The translations under genes and the position numbers were made by a program. Shown one piece after another: positions 54,140 to 63,877 of a stretch of DNA of 64,000 nt. The stretch's first letter is position 1; each line of letters opens with the position of its first letter. A model generated the notes under the pieces. That model worked only from the letters and a program-made list of their open reading frames with translations, did not search any database and had not been told where the DNA came from. Source of the DNA: Cerasicoccus frondis (lineage in GTDB: Bacteria; Verrucomicrobiota; Verrucomicrobiia; Opitutales; Cerasicoccaceae); contig JAVDPC010000013.1 of assembly GCA_031296915.1 (NCBI GenBank), positions 106,726-170,725 of the forward strand, written 5' to 3'.

Positions 54140-55621
54140 ATGAAAGGTGAGCTTAGCGGCGCGCACTTTGACTGCTTGGTCATCGGCGCGGGAATGTCTG
54201 GCCTCGCGGCGGCAATTCGCCTCGCGATGTTCGATAAGCGTGTGCTCATTGTTGAGCGGCACAACGCCGCTGGCGGGCTGAACAGCTTTTACAGCATTGC
54301 GGGGCGCAAGTACGACGTGGGCCTTCACGCCATGACGAACTACGCCCCCCCCGGGGCCAAGCGCCTGCCGCTCGTTAAGATCCTCCGCCAACTTCGCCTC
54401 GACCGCGACCAGCTCGACCTGGCCGAGCAAAACGGCAGCAAAATCGTCATCCCCGGCTACACGCTCAACTTCAGCAACGACTTTGCCCTGCTCGAAGCCG
54501 AGGTCGCCCAGGTTTTCCCAGAGCAAATCGATGGATTCCGCCGCCTTGTCGAGCACGTTAAGTCGTTCAACGAGACCGCCTTGGACATTCAGGAAGAGTC
54601 CGCCGTCGCCGTTCTGCGGGAGCATTTAGCGGACGAATCGCTCATTAACATGCTGATGATCCCGGTGTGCTACTACGGCAGTGCGCGGGAGAACGACCTC
54701 GATTTCTCGCAGTTCGTCATCTTGTTCAAAGCGCTCTTCATGGAGGGCTTCGCCCGGCCATTCGACGGCGTGCGCGTCATCATCCGCGCCCTGCTGACCA
54801 AATACCGCGAGCTCGGCGGCGAGCGCAAAATGAAGTGCGGCGTCCGCGAAATCATTGCCGAAAATGGACACGCCTCCCGGGTCGTCCTCGATGACGGCTC
54901 CGAGATCACCGCCGACAAAATCATTTCCTCCATCGGCTACGCCGAAACCCTGCGCCTGTGTAGCGATCAACCCGGCGACGCCGGACGTGACAACACCGGC
55001 GCCCTGTCCTTTGTCGAGACCATCACCGTCCTGAAAAAGGAGCCCGCCTCCATTGGCTGGAAGGACACCATCGTCTTCTTCAACGACAGCGAGCACTTCG
55101 ATTATCGCCGCCCCAAGGACTTGGTTGACGCTCGCAGTGGCGTCATCTGCTTCCCCAACAACTACCGGTATTCCGATGGTCGCAAGCTGGAGGAAGGCTT
55201 TCTCCGCGTCACCGCCCTGGCCAACTACGACCGCTGGGCCGCCCTCAGCGATGAGGAATATCTGGAAGCCAAAGACCAGTGGTACGAGACGCTCCAGCGC
55301 CGCGCACTCGACTTCCTGCCGATGCCTCGCGTCCGCGACAAGGAGCACACCACCCCCCCCATGGTCGCCCACAAGGCGCAAGCCCGCCTAGTCCTGGAGC
55401 AATACACCGAGTCGAAGGACATGTTTACACCGCTGACGATCACGAAGTTCACTGGCCACCTCAGCGGGGCGGTCTACGGCGCGCCGAACAAGGTCAAAAC
55501 CGGTCGCACCCACTTGGACAACGTCTTCCTCTGCGGCACCGACCAAGGTTTCCTCGGCATCACCGGCTCCATGCTCAGCGGCATTTCGATGGCGAATTTG
55601 CACGTGCTCGGGGCGGGGTAG
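54140..55621 (+). CDS. FAD-dependent oxidoreductase, phytoene desaturase/CrtISO-like
   Basis: 493 aa. N-terminal Rossmann DCLVIGAGMSGLAAAIRLA with the FAD GxGxxG, an E-R-H acidic end (LIVERHNAAGGLNSF, the GG of the family), and a C-terminal FAD segment NVFLCGTDQGFLGITGSMLSG. This is the amine-oxidase/phytoene desaturase fold used to desaturate or isomerise long polyene or acyl chains. Being third in a unit with ketosynthase and ACP, it may act on an ACP-bound acyl chain rather than on a carotenoid; that is inference. A carotenoid isomerase/desaturase role remains possible. Confidence 0.85.
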   Translation: MKGELSGAHFDCLVIGAGMSGLAAAIRLAMFDKRVLIVERHNAAGGLNSFYSIAGRKYDVGLHAMTNYAPPGAKRLPLVKILRQLRLDRDQLDLAEQNGSKIVIPGYTLNFSNDFALLEAEVAQVFPEQIDGFRRLVEHVKSFNETALDIQEESAVAVLREHLADESLINMLMIPVCYYGSARENDLDFSQFVILFKALFMEGFARPFDGVRVIIRALLTKYRELGGERKMKCGVREIIAENGHASRVVLDDGSEITADKIISSIGYAETLRLCSDQPGDAGRDNTGALSFVETITVLKKEPASIGWKDTIVFFNDSEHFDYRRPKDLVDARSGVICFPNNYRYSDGRKLEEGFLRVTALANYDRWAALSDEEYLEAKDQWYETLQRRALDFLPMPRVRDKEHTTPPMVAHKAQARLVLEQYTESKDMFTPLTITKFTGHLSGAVYGAPNKVKTGRTHLDNVFLCGTDQGFLGITGSMLSGISMANLHVLGAG

Positions 55622-55687
55622 GAAACATTCCATACCAACTGGTCAAATGACATTGTCATTGCGTCTACTCGAACTTACTTTGGTCAG

Positions 55688-56326
55688 ATGCACTCTCTCT
55701 CCCGCCTGTCCAAAATCGTGCTCTTGCTCCTATCCATACACGGTTGTGTTTTGGGGCAATTATTTGCCGACTCACTCACGCTGACAGATCAGCAGGGACG
55801 AGAAATTACGGCGGAAATTCTCGACTACAATGGCGAAAAAATAACCATCCGCCGGGAGGATGGAGCAGAATTTCAACTCCCCCTTGCAAGCCTATCGGCA
55901 GAAAGCAAAAAAGCCGTCAATACATGGCTTGAAAAGAGTGGATTGCCCATATTCACCCCGCAGGATATTGTCCGTTATCCCTTCGAAATCTCAGTCAGAG
56001 AGACCTCGAAAAAATACAACGACACCAGCGCCAGCATCCGCATTAAATCGGCGCGCGGCACGAAACCGACGTTTGAGCAAGGCGGCGAGTATTTGATTAT
56101 CGGCGAATTTTACTGCCCTGATTACGATGAAGAATTTCTCTTTTTCGGCGTCGAAAATGGCAACGATGCCGATTCCAACGGCTACTCCCGCTTTCATCGC
56201 CCCAAGGAAAAAGAAACAAAATTTAAGGCGGGTCTCCGCATAAAAGGTCCGGGCAAAGCGCTATTGGGCGTTTTTTCTGACCAGAAACCCAAATGGCGCA
56301 CTGTGCTGTATCTGGAAGCCAGATAA
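55688..56326 (+). CDS. secreted SHD1-domain protein
   Basis: 212 aa. Signal peptide (about 1-28), then an SHD1-like domain: SLTLTDQQGREITAEILDYN ... ITIRREDGAEFQLPLASLSAESKKAV, the D-x-x-G-R and P-L-x-x-L-S pattern frequent in Verrucomicrobiota and Planctomycetota. The C-terminal 130 residues (from about 85) form a beta-rich region with GEYLIIGEFYCPDYDEEFLFFG; I do not recognise it. Periplasmic or surface location expected; function unknown. Stands alone between the desaturase-like gene and smc. Confidence 0.82.
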   Translation: MHSLSRLSKIVLLLLSIHGCVLGQLFADSLTLTDQQGREITAEILDYNGEKITIRREDGAEFQLPLASLSAESKKAVNTWLEKSGLPIFTPQDIVRYPFEISVRETSKKYNDTSASIRIKSARGTKPTFEQGGEYLIIGEFYCPDYDEEFLFFGVENGNDADSNGYSRFHRPKEKETKFKAGLRIKGPGKALLGVFSDQKPKWRTVLYLEAR

Positions 56327-56453
56327 AGAAATCTTCAATATTTACGCCCAACTTATTCCCCGGTCGTTGTTAATAAATAAACGTTGCCGCTCGGGGCGTG
56401 CAGTCTAATTTTGGCAGGCTTTACACACGACCTAAGCCGCACTACGACAACTT

Positions 56454-56486
56454 TTCGAACCGTTCGAACCAACCAACTTTTCGAAC
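56454..56486. promoter_or_regulatory. three TTCGAAC repeats before smc
   Basis: TTCGAAC at 56454-56460, 56463-56469 and 56480-56486, two of them within the longer word ACTTTTCGAAC. The last ends 12 bp before the smc ATG, so they lie in its leader or overlap its promoter. Function is guesswork. Confidence 0.35.
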
Positions 56487-56498
56487 TTTCCCACGCCC

Positions 56499-59400
56499 AT
56501 GTTTCTCAAGGAAATCGTCATCAATGGATTCAAGAGCTTTGCAGACCGGACTGTCGTCCGGCTAGATCCAGGCGTGACGTGTATCGTGGGCCCCAATGGA
56601 TGCGGTAAGAGCAACATCGTCGACGCTTGCCGCTGGGTGCTCGGGGAACAAAGCGCCAAGGCCCTCCGTGGCTCAAAGATGCACGACGTCATTTTCCAGG
56701 GCACGGACAAGCGCAAGCCCCTGCAATCCTGCGAAGTTTCCCTGACCTTCAGCGACTGCGAGGCCGAGCTGGGCACCAATTTCAACGAGGTCGAAATCAC
56801 CCGCAAGGTCGACCGCGAAGGTGGCTCGGATTACTTCCTCAACGGCAAGCGCTGCCGCCTGAAGGACATTCATAACTTGTTCATGGACACCGGTGTAGGC
56901 CGCGCGTCCTACTCGTTTATGATGCAGGGCCAGATCGACCAGATCCTGTCGTCCAACCCGCAGGAGCGCCGCACGATTTTCGAAGAAGCCGCCGGCATCA
57001 CCAAGTACAAGGCCGACCGCAAGGAGTGCCTCAACAAGCTGGCCCTAGTCGACCAGAATTTGGCCCGCGTCACCGACGTCATCGACGAAGTCAGCCGCAA
57101 GATCGCCAGCCTCAAGCGTCAGGCGTCCAAGGCCCTGCGCTACCAGCGCTTCAAGCACCGCCTGACCCACCTCGACCTCTCCTACAACGCCTACCACTAC
57201 GCCAAGCGCGGCGCCATCATCAGCGACCTCTCCGAGCGGGCCAACGGCCTTCGCGGCATCGTCGAGCAGGCCGAGGAAAAGCTGAAAATGGAGGAGCAAT
57301 CTCTGGAGCGCCGCCGCAGCGAACGCAAGGAGATGACCACCACCCTCCAGGAGGCGCAACAGACCGTGTTTGACCTCCGCAGCGAAAAGGAAAACGCCGA
57401 GTCCCAGGCCGAGTTTGCCACGATCCGTGAGCGCGACGTCGCTGAGCGCATCGAGAACCTCAAAGAGGAAGTCACCGGCCTCGAACGCCAGATCGAAGAG
57501 CTCTCCACCAAGGCGCAAACCGCCGCCAAGAGTAAGGCCGAAGCTCAGGCGCTGGTGGACTCATCCGACGAAATTTTCCGCGGCAAAAACGAGGAATTCG
57601 AACGCATCCTGATGGAGCTCAACGGGCACGAGCGCACCCTCGGCCAAGCCAAACAACAGCTGCTCGTCCGCGAAGGCGCGATCACCCGTCTGCGCCAGCA
57701 AACGACTACGCTCGAAGTCGACCTGAAGAGTTTCCAGGTGAAGCACGCCGGCCTCGGTGACACACTGCACGAGCTGAAGGACCAGAAGGAAGTCCTCGAA
57801 CACCGCGCCGAGGAAGTCACCGCCGCCCAAGCCCGCCGCGAGCAAGAAGCCGCCGAAGCAGCGGAGGCCGTCGAAGCTGCCCGCGCCGAGACTCAACGCC
57901 TGCGCGAGGAGTTTCGCAACCTGCAAAAAGACATTTCCGACTGCGACCGCGAAGTCGCCCGCGGCCAAGCCCAGCTCTCCACTTTGGAGGCCCTGCAACA
58001 ACGCTTCGAAGGCTTCTCAGCTGGCGCGAAGGCGATCCTGCAAGGTCAGCTTGGCGAACTCGCGCCGAAGGATAAGTTCCGCCCGCTGTCGGCCGTCGTT
58101 GAAGCCGATGACGCCTACACGACCGCGCTTGAAACGCTGCTTTCCAGCTCCGCCGAGTCGATTTATTTAGACAACTACGACCTCGCCCTGCCCATCCTCC
58201 GCAAGCTCGAAGACGAGCGCGTGGGGCGCGCGGTGTTGCAGGTGGGCATCCGCACGGACATCTACGAAAACGAGTCGCTGCCCAGCTGGATCATCCCCGC
58301 CGAGAAGGTCATCAAGCCGAAGAAGCAGGAGTTCAAGGACCTCGTGCACGACTTTTTCCAGGGCTGTTTCTTTGTCGATACGCTCGACGACTTCCTGGAA
58401 TACTGGAAGGGCAACCCAGGCTTTAACTTCCTGTTTGTCGCCACTAAAAACAACGAGCTCGTGGACCACCGCGGTCTCGTTTATGGCGGCTACAACAAGA
58501 AGGGCAAGGACGACAGCTTCCTCAAACGCGAGCAGAACATCCGCAAGTTCAAGGCCCAGATCGAGATCGACAACGAGCGCCTCACGCAGCTCAACGAGCG
58601 CGCCTTGCAGTTGAATGCCGACATGGAAACGGCGGAAATGACCGTCGAAGAAAAGCGCGGTCGCCAGAACGAAATTGCCAGCGAACTCTCCAGCCTCAAA
58701 GCCGACGCACGCTCCGTGCAAAGCACATTGCAGGAGGTTTCGCAAAACGTCACCCGCCAGGAGCGCCAGCTCGCCGAGCTGGAGGAAAGCCGCCTCACTG
58801 CGGAGGATCGTCTCAACAAGGCCCGTGAGGAAATGGCTGGCGCTGAGCAGGCGATTGAGGAAGGCAAAGCCGAGATTTCCGCCGCTGAAGAATCCATCAA
58901 GCGCCTCATGAACGAGCGCGACGCGCACAAGGATGGCCTGGCCGAAGTCCGCCTCGACCTCGCCGAAAAGAAGCAGCGCCTCGAACTTTACGAGCAGGGT
59001 TTGCGCGACGCAGAAACGCAGCGTAACGAAATCAATACCCGCATCCTCCGCCGCCGTCAGGAAATCGACAACCTGACCGAGCAGCTGGCCTCGCTCAAGG
59101 CCGACATCATGGAGAACCGAGAGCGCGCGGCCGAGCTGGAGAAAACGCTCGAATCCACGTCGACGAATTTAGCTGGTTTACGTCAGAAGTCCGGCGAGCT
59201 CGAGCGTCAGATCGCCGAGTTGGAAAGCCACCTTGGCCAGGCCCGCTCGACTCAGCGCGAGCAGGAAACCCAGCTCAACCAATACGACGTCAAACTCGCC
59301 GAAGAGCGTTCGCAGTCCAGTTTCTTGTCCGACAAGATCATGGCCGAGTATGAGCGTGAAATCGACGACATCGATTGGAAACAAGAGCTCTGGAAGGCCG

Positions 59401-60245
59401 ACGAACAATTTGAAACCAAGGTCAAACTCGACGAACTAGATGAAGACGACGACGGCGAGCTGCGCCCACAGGTAAAAAACGACCGCGGCGAACCGACCGA
59501 AGAGGACCTCGCCAACATGGACGACACCGACTGGCCTGAGATCGACAAGGAGATTAAATACCTCCGCAGCCGTATCAACAGTCTCGGCGCCGTCAACCTA
59601 GTGGCCATCGAAGAATACGCAGACGAGCGCGAGCGCTACGACTTCCTCAAGACGCAAAGCGACGACCTCTGGGGCTCCAAGGAAGAGCTACTCAAGGCGA
59701 TTGACGAGATCAACGAGACCTCGCAAAAGCTCTTCCAGGACACCTTCGAGCAGATCCGCAAGAACTTCATTTTCACGTTCACCAAGCTCTTCAACGGCGG
59801 CCAGGCCGACCTCGCCCTCGTGGAAGCCGAAGACGTGCTGGACTCCGGCATCGAGATCACCGCGCGCCCTCCAGGCACCAAGCTGCGCAGCCTATCGCTG
59901 CTCTCTGGTGGTCAGCGCACGATGACCGCCGTGGGCCTGTTGTTCGCCATCTACATGGTCAAACCCAGCCCATTCGCCGTGCTCGACGAGCTCGACGCGC
60001 CGCTGGACGACGTGAACATCGGCCGCTTCACCGACATGGTGCAGGAGTTCGTGAAGTATTCGCAGTTCCTCATCGTTACGCACAACAAGCGCACGGTTTC
60101 CACGGCCAATGCGATTTATGGCGTCACGATGCAAGAGCGCGGCGTGACAAAACTCGTCTCCATGCGCTTCAACAAAAAGGGCGATGACCTCGTCTCCGAA
60201 GACGACACGCCAATCGAATTGGAAGCAGCGGGTGTAGTCGGTTAA
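56499..60245 (+). CDS. smc: chromosome segregation protein SMC
   Basis: 1248 aa, slightly longer than the usual 1150-1200. Head ATPase split between the ends: Walker A GPNGCGKSN near 32-40 and signature LSLLSGGQRTM (near 1132) with Walker B FAVLDELDAPLDD. Between are two long coiled coils (Glu/Arg/Gln/Ala-rich) around a hinge near 500-680 (KFRPLSAVVEADDAYTTALE onward). An acidic stretch (LDELDEDDDGELRP, about 975-990) in the C-terminal arm is unusual. Condensin for chromosome organisation with ScpA/ScpB, which are not in the window. Confidence 0.97.
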   Translation: MFLKEIVINGFKSFADRTVVRLDPGVTCIVGPNGCGKSNIVDACRWVLGEQSAKALRGSKMHDVIFQGTDKRKPLQSCEVSLTFSDCEAELGTNFNEVEITRKVDREGGSDYFLNGKRCRLKDIHNLFMDTGVGRASYSFMMQGQIDQILSSNPQERRTIFEEAAGITKYKADRKECLNKLALVDQNLARVTDVIDEVSRKIASLKRQASKALRYQRFKHRLTHLDLSYNAYHYAKRGAIISDLSERANGLRGIVEQAEEKLKMEEQSLERRRSERKEMTTTLQEAQQTVFDLRSEKENAESQAEFATIRERDVAERIENLKEEVTGLERQIEELSTKAQTAAKSKAEAQALVDSSDEIFRGKNEEFERILMELNGHERTLGQAKQQLLVREGAITRLRQQTTTLEVDLKSFQVKHAGLGDTLHELKDQKEVLEHRAEEVTAAQARREQEAAEAAEAVEAARAETQRLREEFRNLQKDISDCDREVARGQAQLSTLEALQQRFEGFSAGAKAILQGQLGELAPKDKFRPLSAVVEADDAYTTALETLLSSSAESIYLDNYDLALPILRKLEDERVGRAVLQVGIRTDIYENESLPSWIIPAEKVIKPKKQEFKDLVHDFFQGCFFVDTLDDFLEYWKGNPGFNFLFVATKNNELVDHRGLVYGGYNKKGKDDSFLKREQNIRKFKAQIEIDNERLTQLNERALQLNADMETAEMTVEEKRGRQNEIASELSSLKADARSVQSTLQEVSQNVTRQERQLAELEESRLTAEDRLNKAREEMAGAEQAIEEGKAEISAAEESIKRLMNERDAHKDGLAEVRLDLAEKKQRLELYEQGLRDAETQRNEINTRILRRRQEIDNLTEQLASLKADIMENRERAAELEKTLESTSTNLAGLRQKSGELERQIAELESHLGQARSTQREQETQLNQYDVKLAEERSQSSFLSDKIMAEYEREIDDIDWKQELWKADEQFETKVKLDELDEDDDGELRPQVKNDRGEPTEEDLANMDDTDWPEIDKEIKYLRSRINSLGAVNLVAIEEYADERERYDFLKTQSDDLWGSKEELLKAIDEINETSQKLFQDTFEQIRKNFIFTFTKLFNGGQADLALVEAEDVLDSGIEITARPPGTKLRSLSLLSGGQRTMTAVGLLFAIYMVKPSPFAVLDELDAPLDDVNIGRFTDMVQEFVKYSQFLIVTHNKRTVSTANAIYGVTMQERGVTKLVSMRFNKKGDDLVSEDDTPIELEAAGVVG

Positions 60246-60299
60246 AGACTCCTGCCGGTGGCGCTCATTGCGCCTTGCTGGACGCACAAAATCACAGCG

Positions 60300-60390
60300 G
60301 CCAGTATGTACAATTTAAAGGAAAGTGCTCTTAAGCAGGAAGAATAATCAACCAAACTTCGCTGAGAGCACACTCAAGCAAAACTCATGG
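60300..60390. repeat. diverged fragment of repeat A between convergent genes
   Basis: ACAATTTAAAGG and AAAGTGCTCT at about 60318-60342 match the reverse complement of the copy at 1165-1190; AGAGCAC recurs about 30 bp on, so GTGCTCT/AGAGCAC form a small inverted repeat. It lies between the 3' ends of smc and the response-regulator gene. Confidence 0.4.
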
Positions 60391-60407
60391 GAGCATGACT
60401 GACGGCG

Positions 60408-61043
60408 TTATGTCGTCGTTTCGATATCCCAGAAGCCCTGAGAGATGCCATAACGCATCAATTCCGTAGTCGCGTGCAATTCCAGCTTTTTCATGATATT
60501 GCGCCGATGCCAGCGAACGGTTTTATCACTCAAGTTGACAATTTGGCCAATCGTCCCGTCATCCAGACCTTTTGACAACATTGGAAGCAATTCCAACTCT
60601 TTGTTACTAAGTATCTTATGGAAAGCTAGGGGATTTTTCCTAATTTCTTCTTTAACTTGGGCGAATGATTCGGAAAAATACGGTTCCCCGCGGGCGATTG
60701 CGTCCATTGCATCCATGACTGTATTCAATTCATCACTGAATTTATTCACGTATCCATGCACCCCAGATTTCAAGAGTCGAAAAACTGTAACACTATCCAA
60801 TTTTGCGGACACCGCCAAAATTCGCAACGAAGACTGTTCTTCGATCAAAGTTTCCGCTACAGTAATTCCATCTGGCTCGGGCATTCGGATATCGAGCAAT
60901 AAGATATCCGGCCGCGTAGCACGACACACATCCAAAGCTTCCTGCCCAGTGCCTGCTTCTCCTACAACGTTAAATCGCTCACTGCACATTTTCACGATTA
61001 ACTGGCGGAATAAACTCTGGTCCTCGACAACAACAACATTCAT
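60408..61043 (-). CDS. NarL/LuxR-type response regulator
   Basis: 211 aa. Receiver domain with D51 as phosphate acceptor in DILLLDIRMPEPDG, conserved VVVEDQSLFR acidic start and the AVSAKLD and GYVNKF switch residues. C-terminal LuxR-type HTH: SNKELELLPMLSKGLDDGTI then LSDKTVRWHRRNIMKKLEL. No sensor kinase gene is next to it, so the partner is elsewhere. Divergent from the TonB-dependent receptor gene with a 68-bp gap to its ATG, so the receptor is a plausible target. AT-richer than smc, its neighbour. Confidence 0.92.
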   Translation of the reverse strand: MNVVVVEDQSLFRQLIVKMCSERFNVVGEAGTGQEALDVCRATRPDILLLDIRMPEPDGITVAETLIEEQSSLRILAVSAKLDSVTVFRLLKSGVHGYVNKFSDELNTVMDAMDAIARGEPYFSESFAQVKEEIRKNPLAFHKILSNKELELLPMLSKGLDDGTIGQIVNLSDKTVRWHRRNIMKKLELHATTELMRYGISQGFWDIETTT

Positions 61044-61111
61044 ATTTCCTTAAATATGGTATTCCTGCTGCAATACACAAGGAATTGCGCCCACTTTTTC
61101 TCGTTACCCTA

Positions 61112-63877
61112 ATGGATTCCAAACTTTCCCTGCTAGCCTGTAATTTATTTGTGCGTGGACTACTGATCTTTACTAGCTGCTTGCCTCTATCTTTGCTAGC
61201 TGAAGACACCACCACCACTACCGAAACGCCAATCCAGGAACTGGAGCCCGTCTACATGACCGGTTCTTTGTTCGTGCCTCATGAAAACTTTTTCCAAGAG
61301 CCCATCACGCTGATCACAGCGGAGCAAATGGAGCTGATGGGCGTTCAACGCCCGATTGAGGCGCTCACGCTCCAGCCCATTATTTATGGGGCAATGAACA
61401 CCTCCAACGACAGCAATGGCGGAACGGGCTCCTCCTCCCCCAACATTCATGGCGTCGGCACCCTGCGCACACTCAATCTCATCAATGGTCGACGCGCGGG
61501 CGGGAATAGCGCCTTTTACCTGGAGCCTGGCGGATTCGCGAACTTCAACCTGATCCCCCAGGCGGCCATTCATGGCATTGATATTCTCCCGGAAAGCGCC
61601 AGCACTACCTATGGCTCAGACGCGATTGCCGGCGCCATAAATGTCGACCTCATTCGCCGTTTTCAAGGCGTTAAACTCGATGCCCTTTATGGCGACACCA
61701 CCGATGGGGGCGGCCAAACCCAACAGTACTCACTCACTGCCGGATTCGCATTGGATGAAGACACCCACCTGACAGTCCTTGGCAGTTTCTACGACCAGCA
61801 AGTAATCTGGGCGCGCGACCGCGCACTCTCCGCGACGACCGACTTCCGCTCCCGTGGTGGAACCAACCGAGGCAGCAGCACCTTCCCCGGACGCGCGGAT
61901 CTCCAAGTCGGAGGCTCCAGTCAGCCCAGCATACTGGCCCCTGGCGTCCCCTTCCCCACCAGCGGCGCCAGTTATGTGGCCTACAATCACAACACCGACG
62001 CATTTAATTACAATGCTTACGCGCCAGATATACCTGCCTTGGAAATTGCCAATGGCTATGCCGCCATTGAGCATGACCTCACCGACCAAGTGACGCTCTA
62101 TGGAGATGCGCTCTACGCCTTTAGCGACCAAGCCAACAGCTTGGCTCCAGCGCCGTGGGGCGCATACCGGTCCATTTTCGGCGGACCGAACTCACCACTT
62201 TTTGACGCAATCATCAACAGTCCACATACGCCAGTGCCTGCGGCAGACATCGATGGCGTATCCTACCGCAGCTTTGAACTGGGCAACCTCACGACTGATT
62301 TTAAACGCAACGCATTCCGTCTGGTGGGCGGCGCTCGTGGCTTGGTGGATAACCGCTGGGAGTGGGACACCGCCGCACTCTACACACAAACCGATATGAA
62401 TATGAAGGTAGGCGGAATTGCAGACTCAAGCTTGCTTATCCCCTACATCAACAGCGGGCTTTTTAATCCCTACGCCCGGGCAACGACTGGCGTCAACAAC
62501 GGCGTTGCCTTCGATAACGCCGCCGCTCTGCAAGCTGCCGCCGTGACTGCCGAAAACGATTATTACGAGAACTTGTTTTCTTATGACGCCAAAGTGTCCG
62601 GAGACATCATTGACGTGCCGGCAGGTAAGCTAACCAGTGCAATTGGCGGTGAGTTTCGCTACGAAAGCATCGACGTGAATCCAGATGACATCTGGGCCAC
62701 CGGCCAGAATCTGGGAGGAGGCGGCTTTACCAGCCCATTTGATGGACAACGTGAAGTCTTCGCGATCTATAACGAAACCAATATTCCGCTAATTTCGAGC
62801 CGTCAAAAGATCTTCGGCATCCATCGTATGGATTTAAATATCGGGCTCCGGTACGAAGACTTTACCGACCATGGCGTTGACCCAGTTTCACGTGTGGAAG
62901 CAGACAATGACTACAGCAACTTTTCCTGGGACGCCGCTTTAAGCATTCAGCCAGTTGAAAGCCTTACCCTACGTGGCGCCTACAGCACAGGCTTCCGCGC
63001 TCCTACCCTGTTTGAGTCTTACGCAACCGACATTTACGACTATCCAATTCTGGTCGACCCGACGGGACAAACGCCGCCCGGCACGCCGATCCCCACTCTG
63101 GTCCGCGGCAACCCCGATCTTGAGCCCGAGACATCTCAAAGCTGGAACGCCAGCGGAATCTGGAAGCCCAAGCCCGTGCCTGGACTGACTTTGCGTGTCG
63201 ATTACTACTACGTCAATGTCGACAACGCCATCGCCAACGGCGCTCAGTTTACACTCAACCAAAACACGTTTCCCGATGTGATTCGCTATAACAATGGGAG
63301 CGGACCGGTTTACCTCGTCACTTCGCAATTCTTCAATGCCTCCAGCCTGACCACGCAAGGCATGGATTACACCATCGAATACGAACGTGAGCTGACCGAA
63401 GCTGTTACAGTAGTCACCACCCTGAGCATCAACCAGGTAATCAGTTACGACGCCGTCGTTCCTGGCGTGGGTGAGCTCTCCTTTGCCGGCAACTACGTTG
63501 ACAAGCGTTCCAACAATCTAAGCCCGGGAGCGATTCCCAAATGGCGCGGACTGGCCACCGTTTTTGCCTACATCTACGATGCAAGCGTCGGCGTCACCGT
63601 ACAATACATTGGCCCCTACAACGACGATCCCAACTTCACCGCAGGCGGCCAACCGCGCCGAGTCGATGACTATGTCTCAGTCAACCTCGTGGCGTCCTAT
63701 GATTTCAAAAACACTGGGTATCGCTATTTGGATGGAACCAGCGTAACGGTTGGTGTAGATAACATCTTTAACACCAGCCCACCCTTTGCAGCAGGCGCTT
63801 TTGCCGATGGTTATGACACGTCGTTGTATTCGATTCGCAATCGATTCGTCTACGGCGCAATCAGTAAGAAATTCTAG
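61112..63877 (+). CDS. TonB-dependent outer-membrane receptor
   Basis: 921 aa from ATG 61112 with a signal peptide (about 1-35); TTG 61085 is an earlier option. Plug domain from about 50 (PITLITAEQMELMGVQRPIE) with the NIHGVGTLRTLNLINGRRAGG pattern of the N-terminal plug, then a long beta-barrel with aromatic-rich strands, TonB-dependent receptor blocks such as LRGAYSTGFRAPTLFESYAT, and a C-terminal aromatic F (YGAISKKF) as required for outer-membrane insertion. Likely imports a siderophore, cobamide or oligosaccharide; substrate not determinable. Complete. Confidence 0.94.
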   Translation: MDSKLSLLACNLFVRGLLIFTSCLPLSLLAEDTTTTTETPIQELEPVYMTGSLFVPHENFFQEPITLITAEQMELMGVQRPIEALTLQPIIYGAMNTSNDSNGGTGSSSPNIHGVGTLRTLNLINGRRAGGNSAFYLEPGGFANFNLIPQAAIHGIDILPESASTTYGSDAIAGAINVDLIRRFQGVKLDALYGDTTDGGGQTQQYSLTAGFALDEDTHLTVLGSFYDQQVIWARDRALSATTDFRSRGGTNRGSSTFPGRADLQVGGSSQPSILAPGVPFPTSGASYVAYNHNTDAFNYNAYAPDIPALEIANGYAAIEHDLTDQVTLYGDALYAFSDQANSLAPAPWGAYRSIFGGPNSPLFDAIINSPHTPVPAADIDGVSYRSFELGNLTTDFKRNAFRLVGGARGLVDNRWEWDTAALYTQTDMNMKVGGIADSSLLIPYINSGLFNPYARATTGVNNGVAFDNAAALQAAAVTAENDYYENLFSYDAKVSGDIIDVPAGKLTSAIGGEFRYESIDVNPDDIWATGQNLGGGGFTSPFDGQREVFAIYNETNIPLISSRQKIFGIHRMDLNIGLRYEDFTDHGVDPVSRVEADNDYSNFSWDAALSIQPVESLTLRGAYSTGFRAPTLFESYATDIYDYPILVDPTGQTPPGTPIPTLVRGNPDLEPETSQSWNASGIWKPKPVPGLTLRVDYYYVNVDNAIANGAQFTLNQNTFPDVIRYNNGSGPVYLVTSQFFNASSLTTQGMDYTIEYERELTEAVTVVTTLSINQVISYDAVVPGVGELSFAGNYVDKRSNNLSPGAIPKWRGLATVFAYIYDASVGVTVQYIGPYNDDPNFTAGGQPRRVDDYVSVNLVASYDFKNTGYRYLDGTSVTVGVDNIFNTSPPFAAGAFADGYDTSLYSIRNRFVYGAISKKF

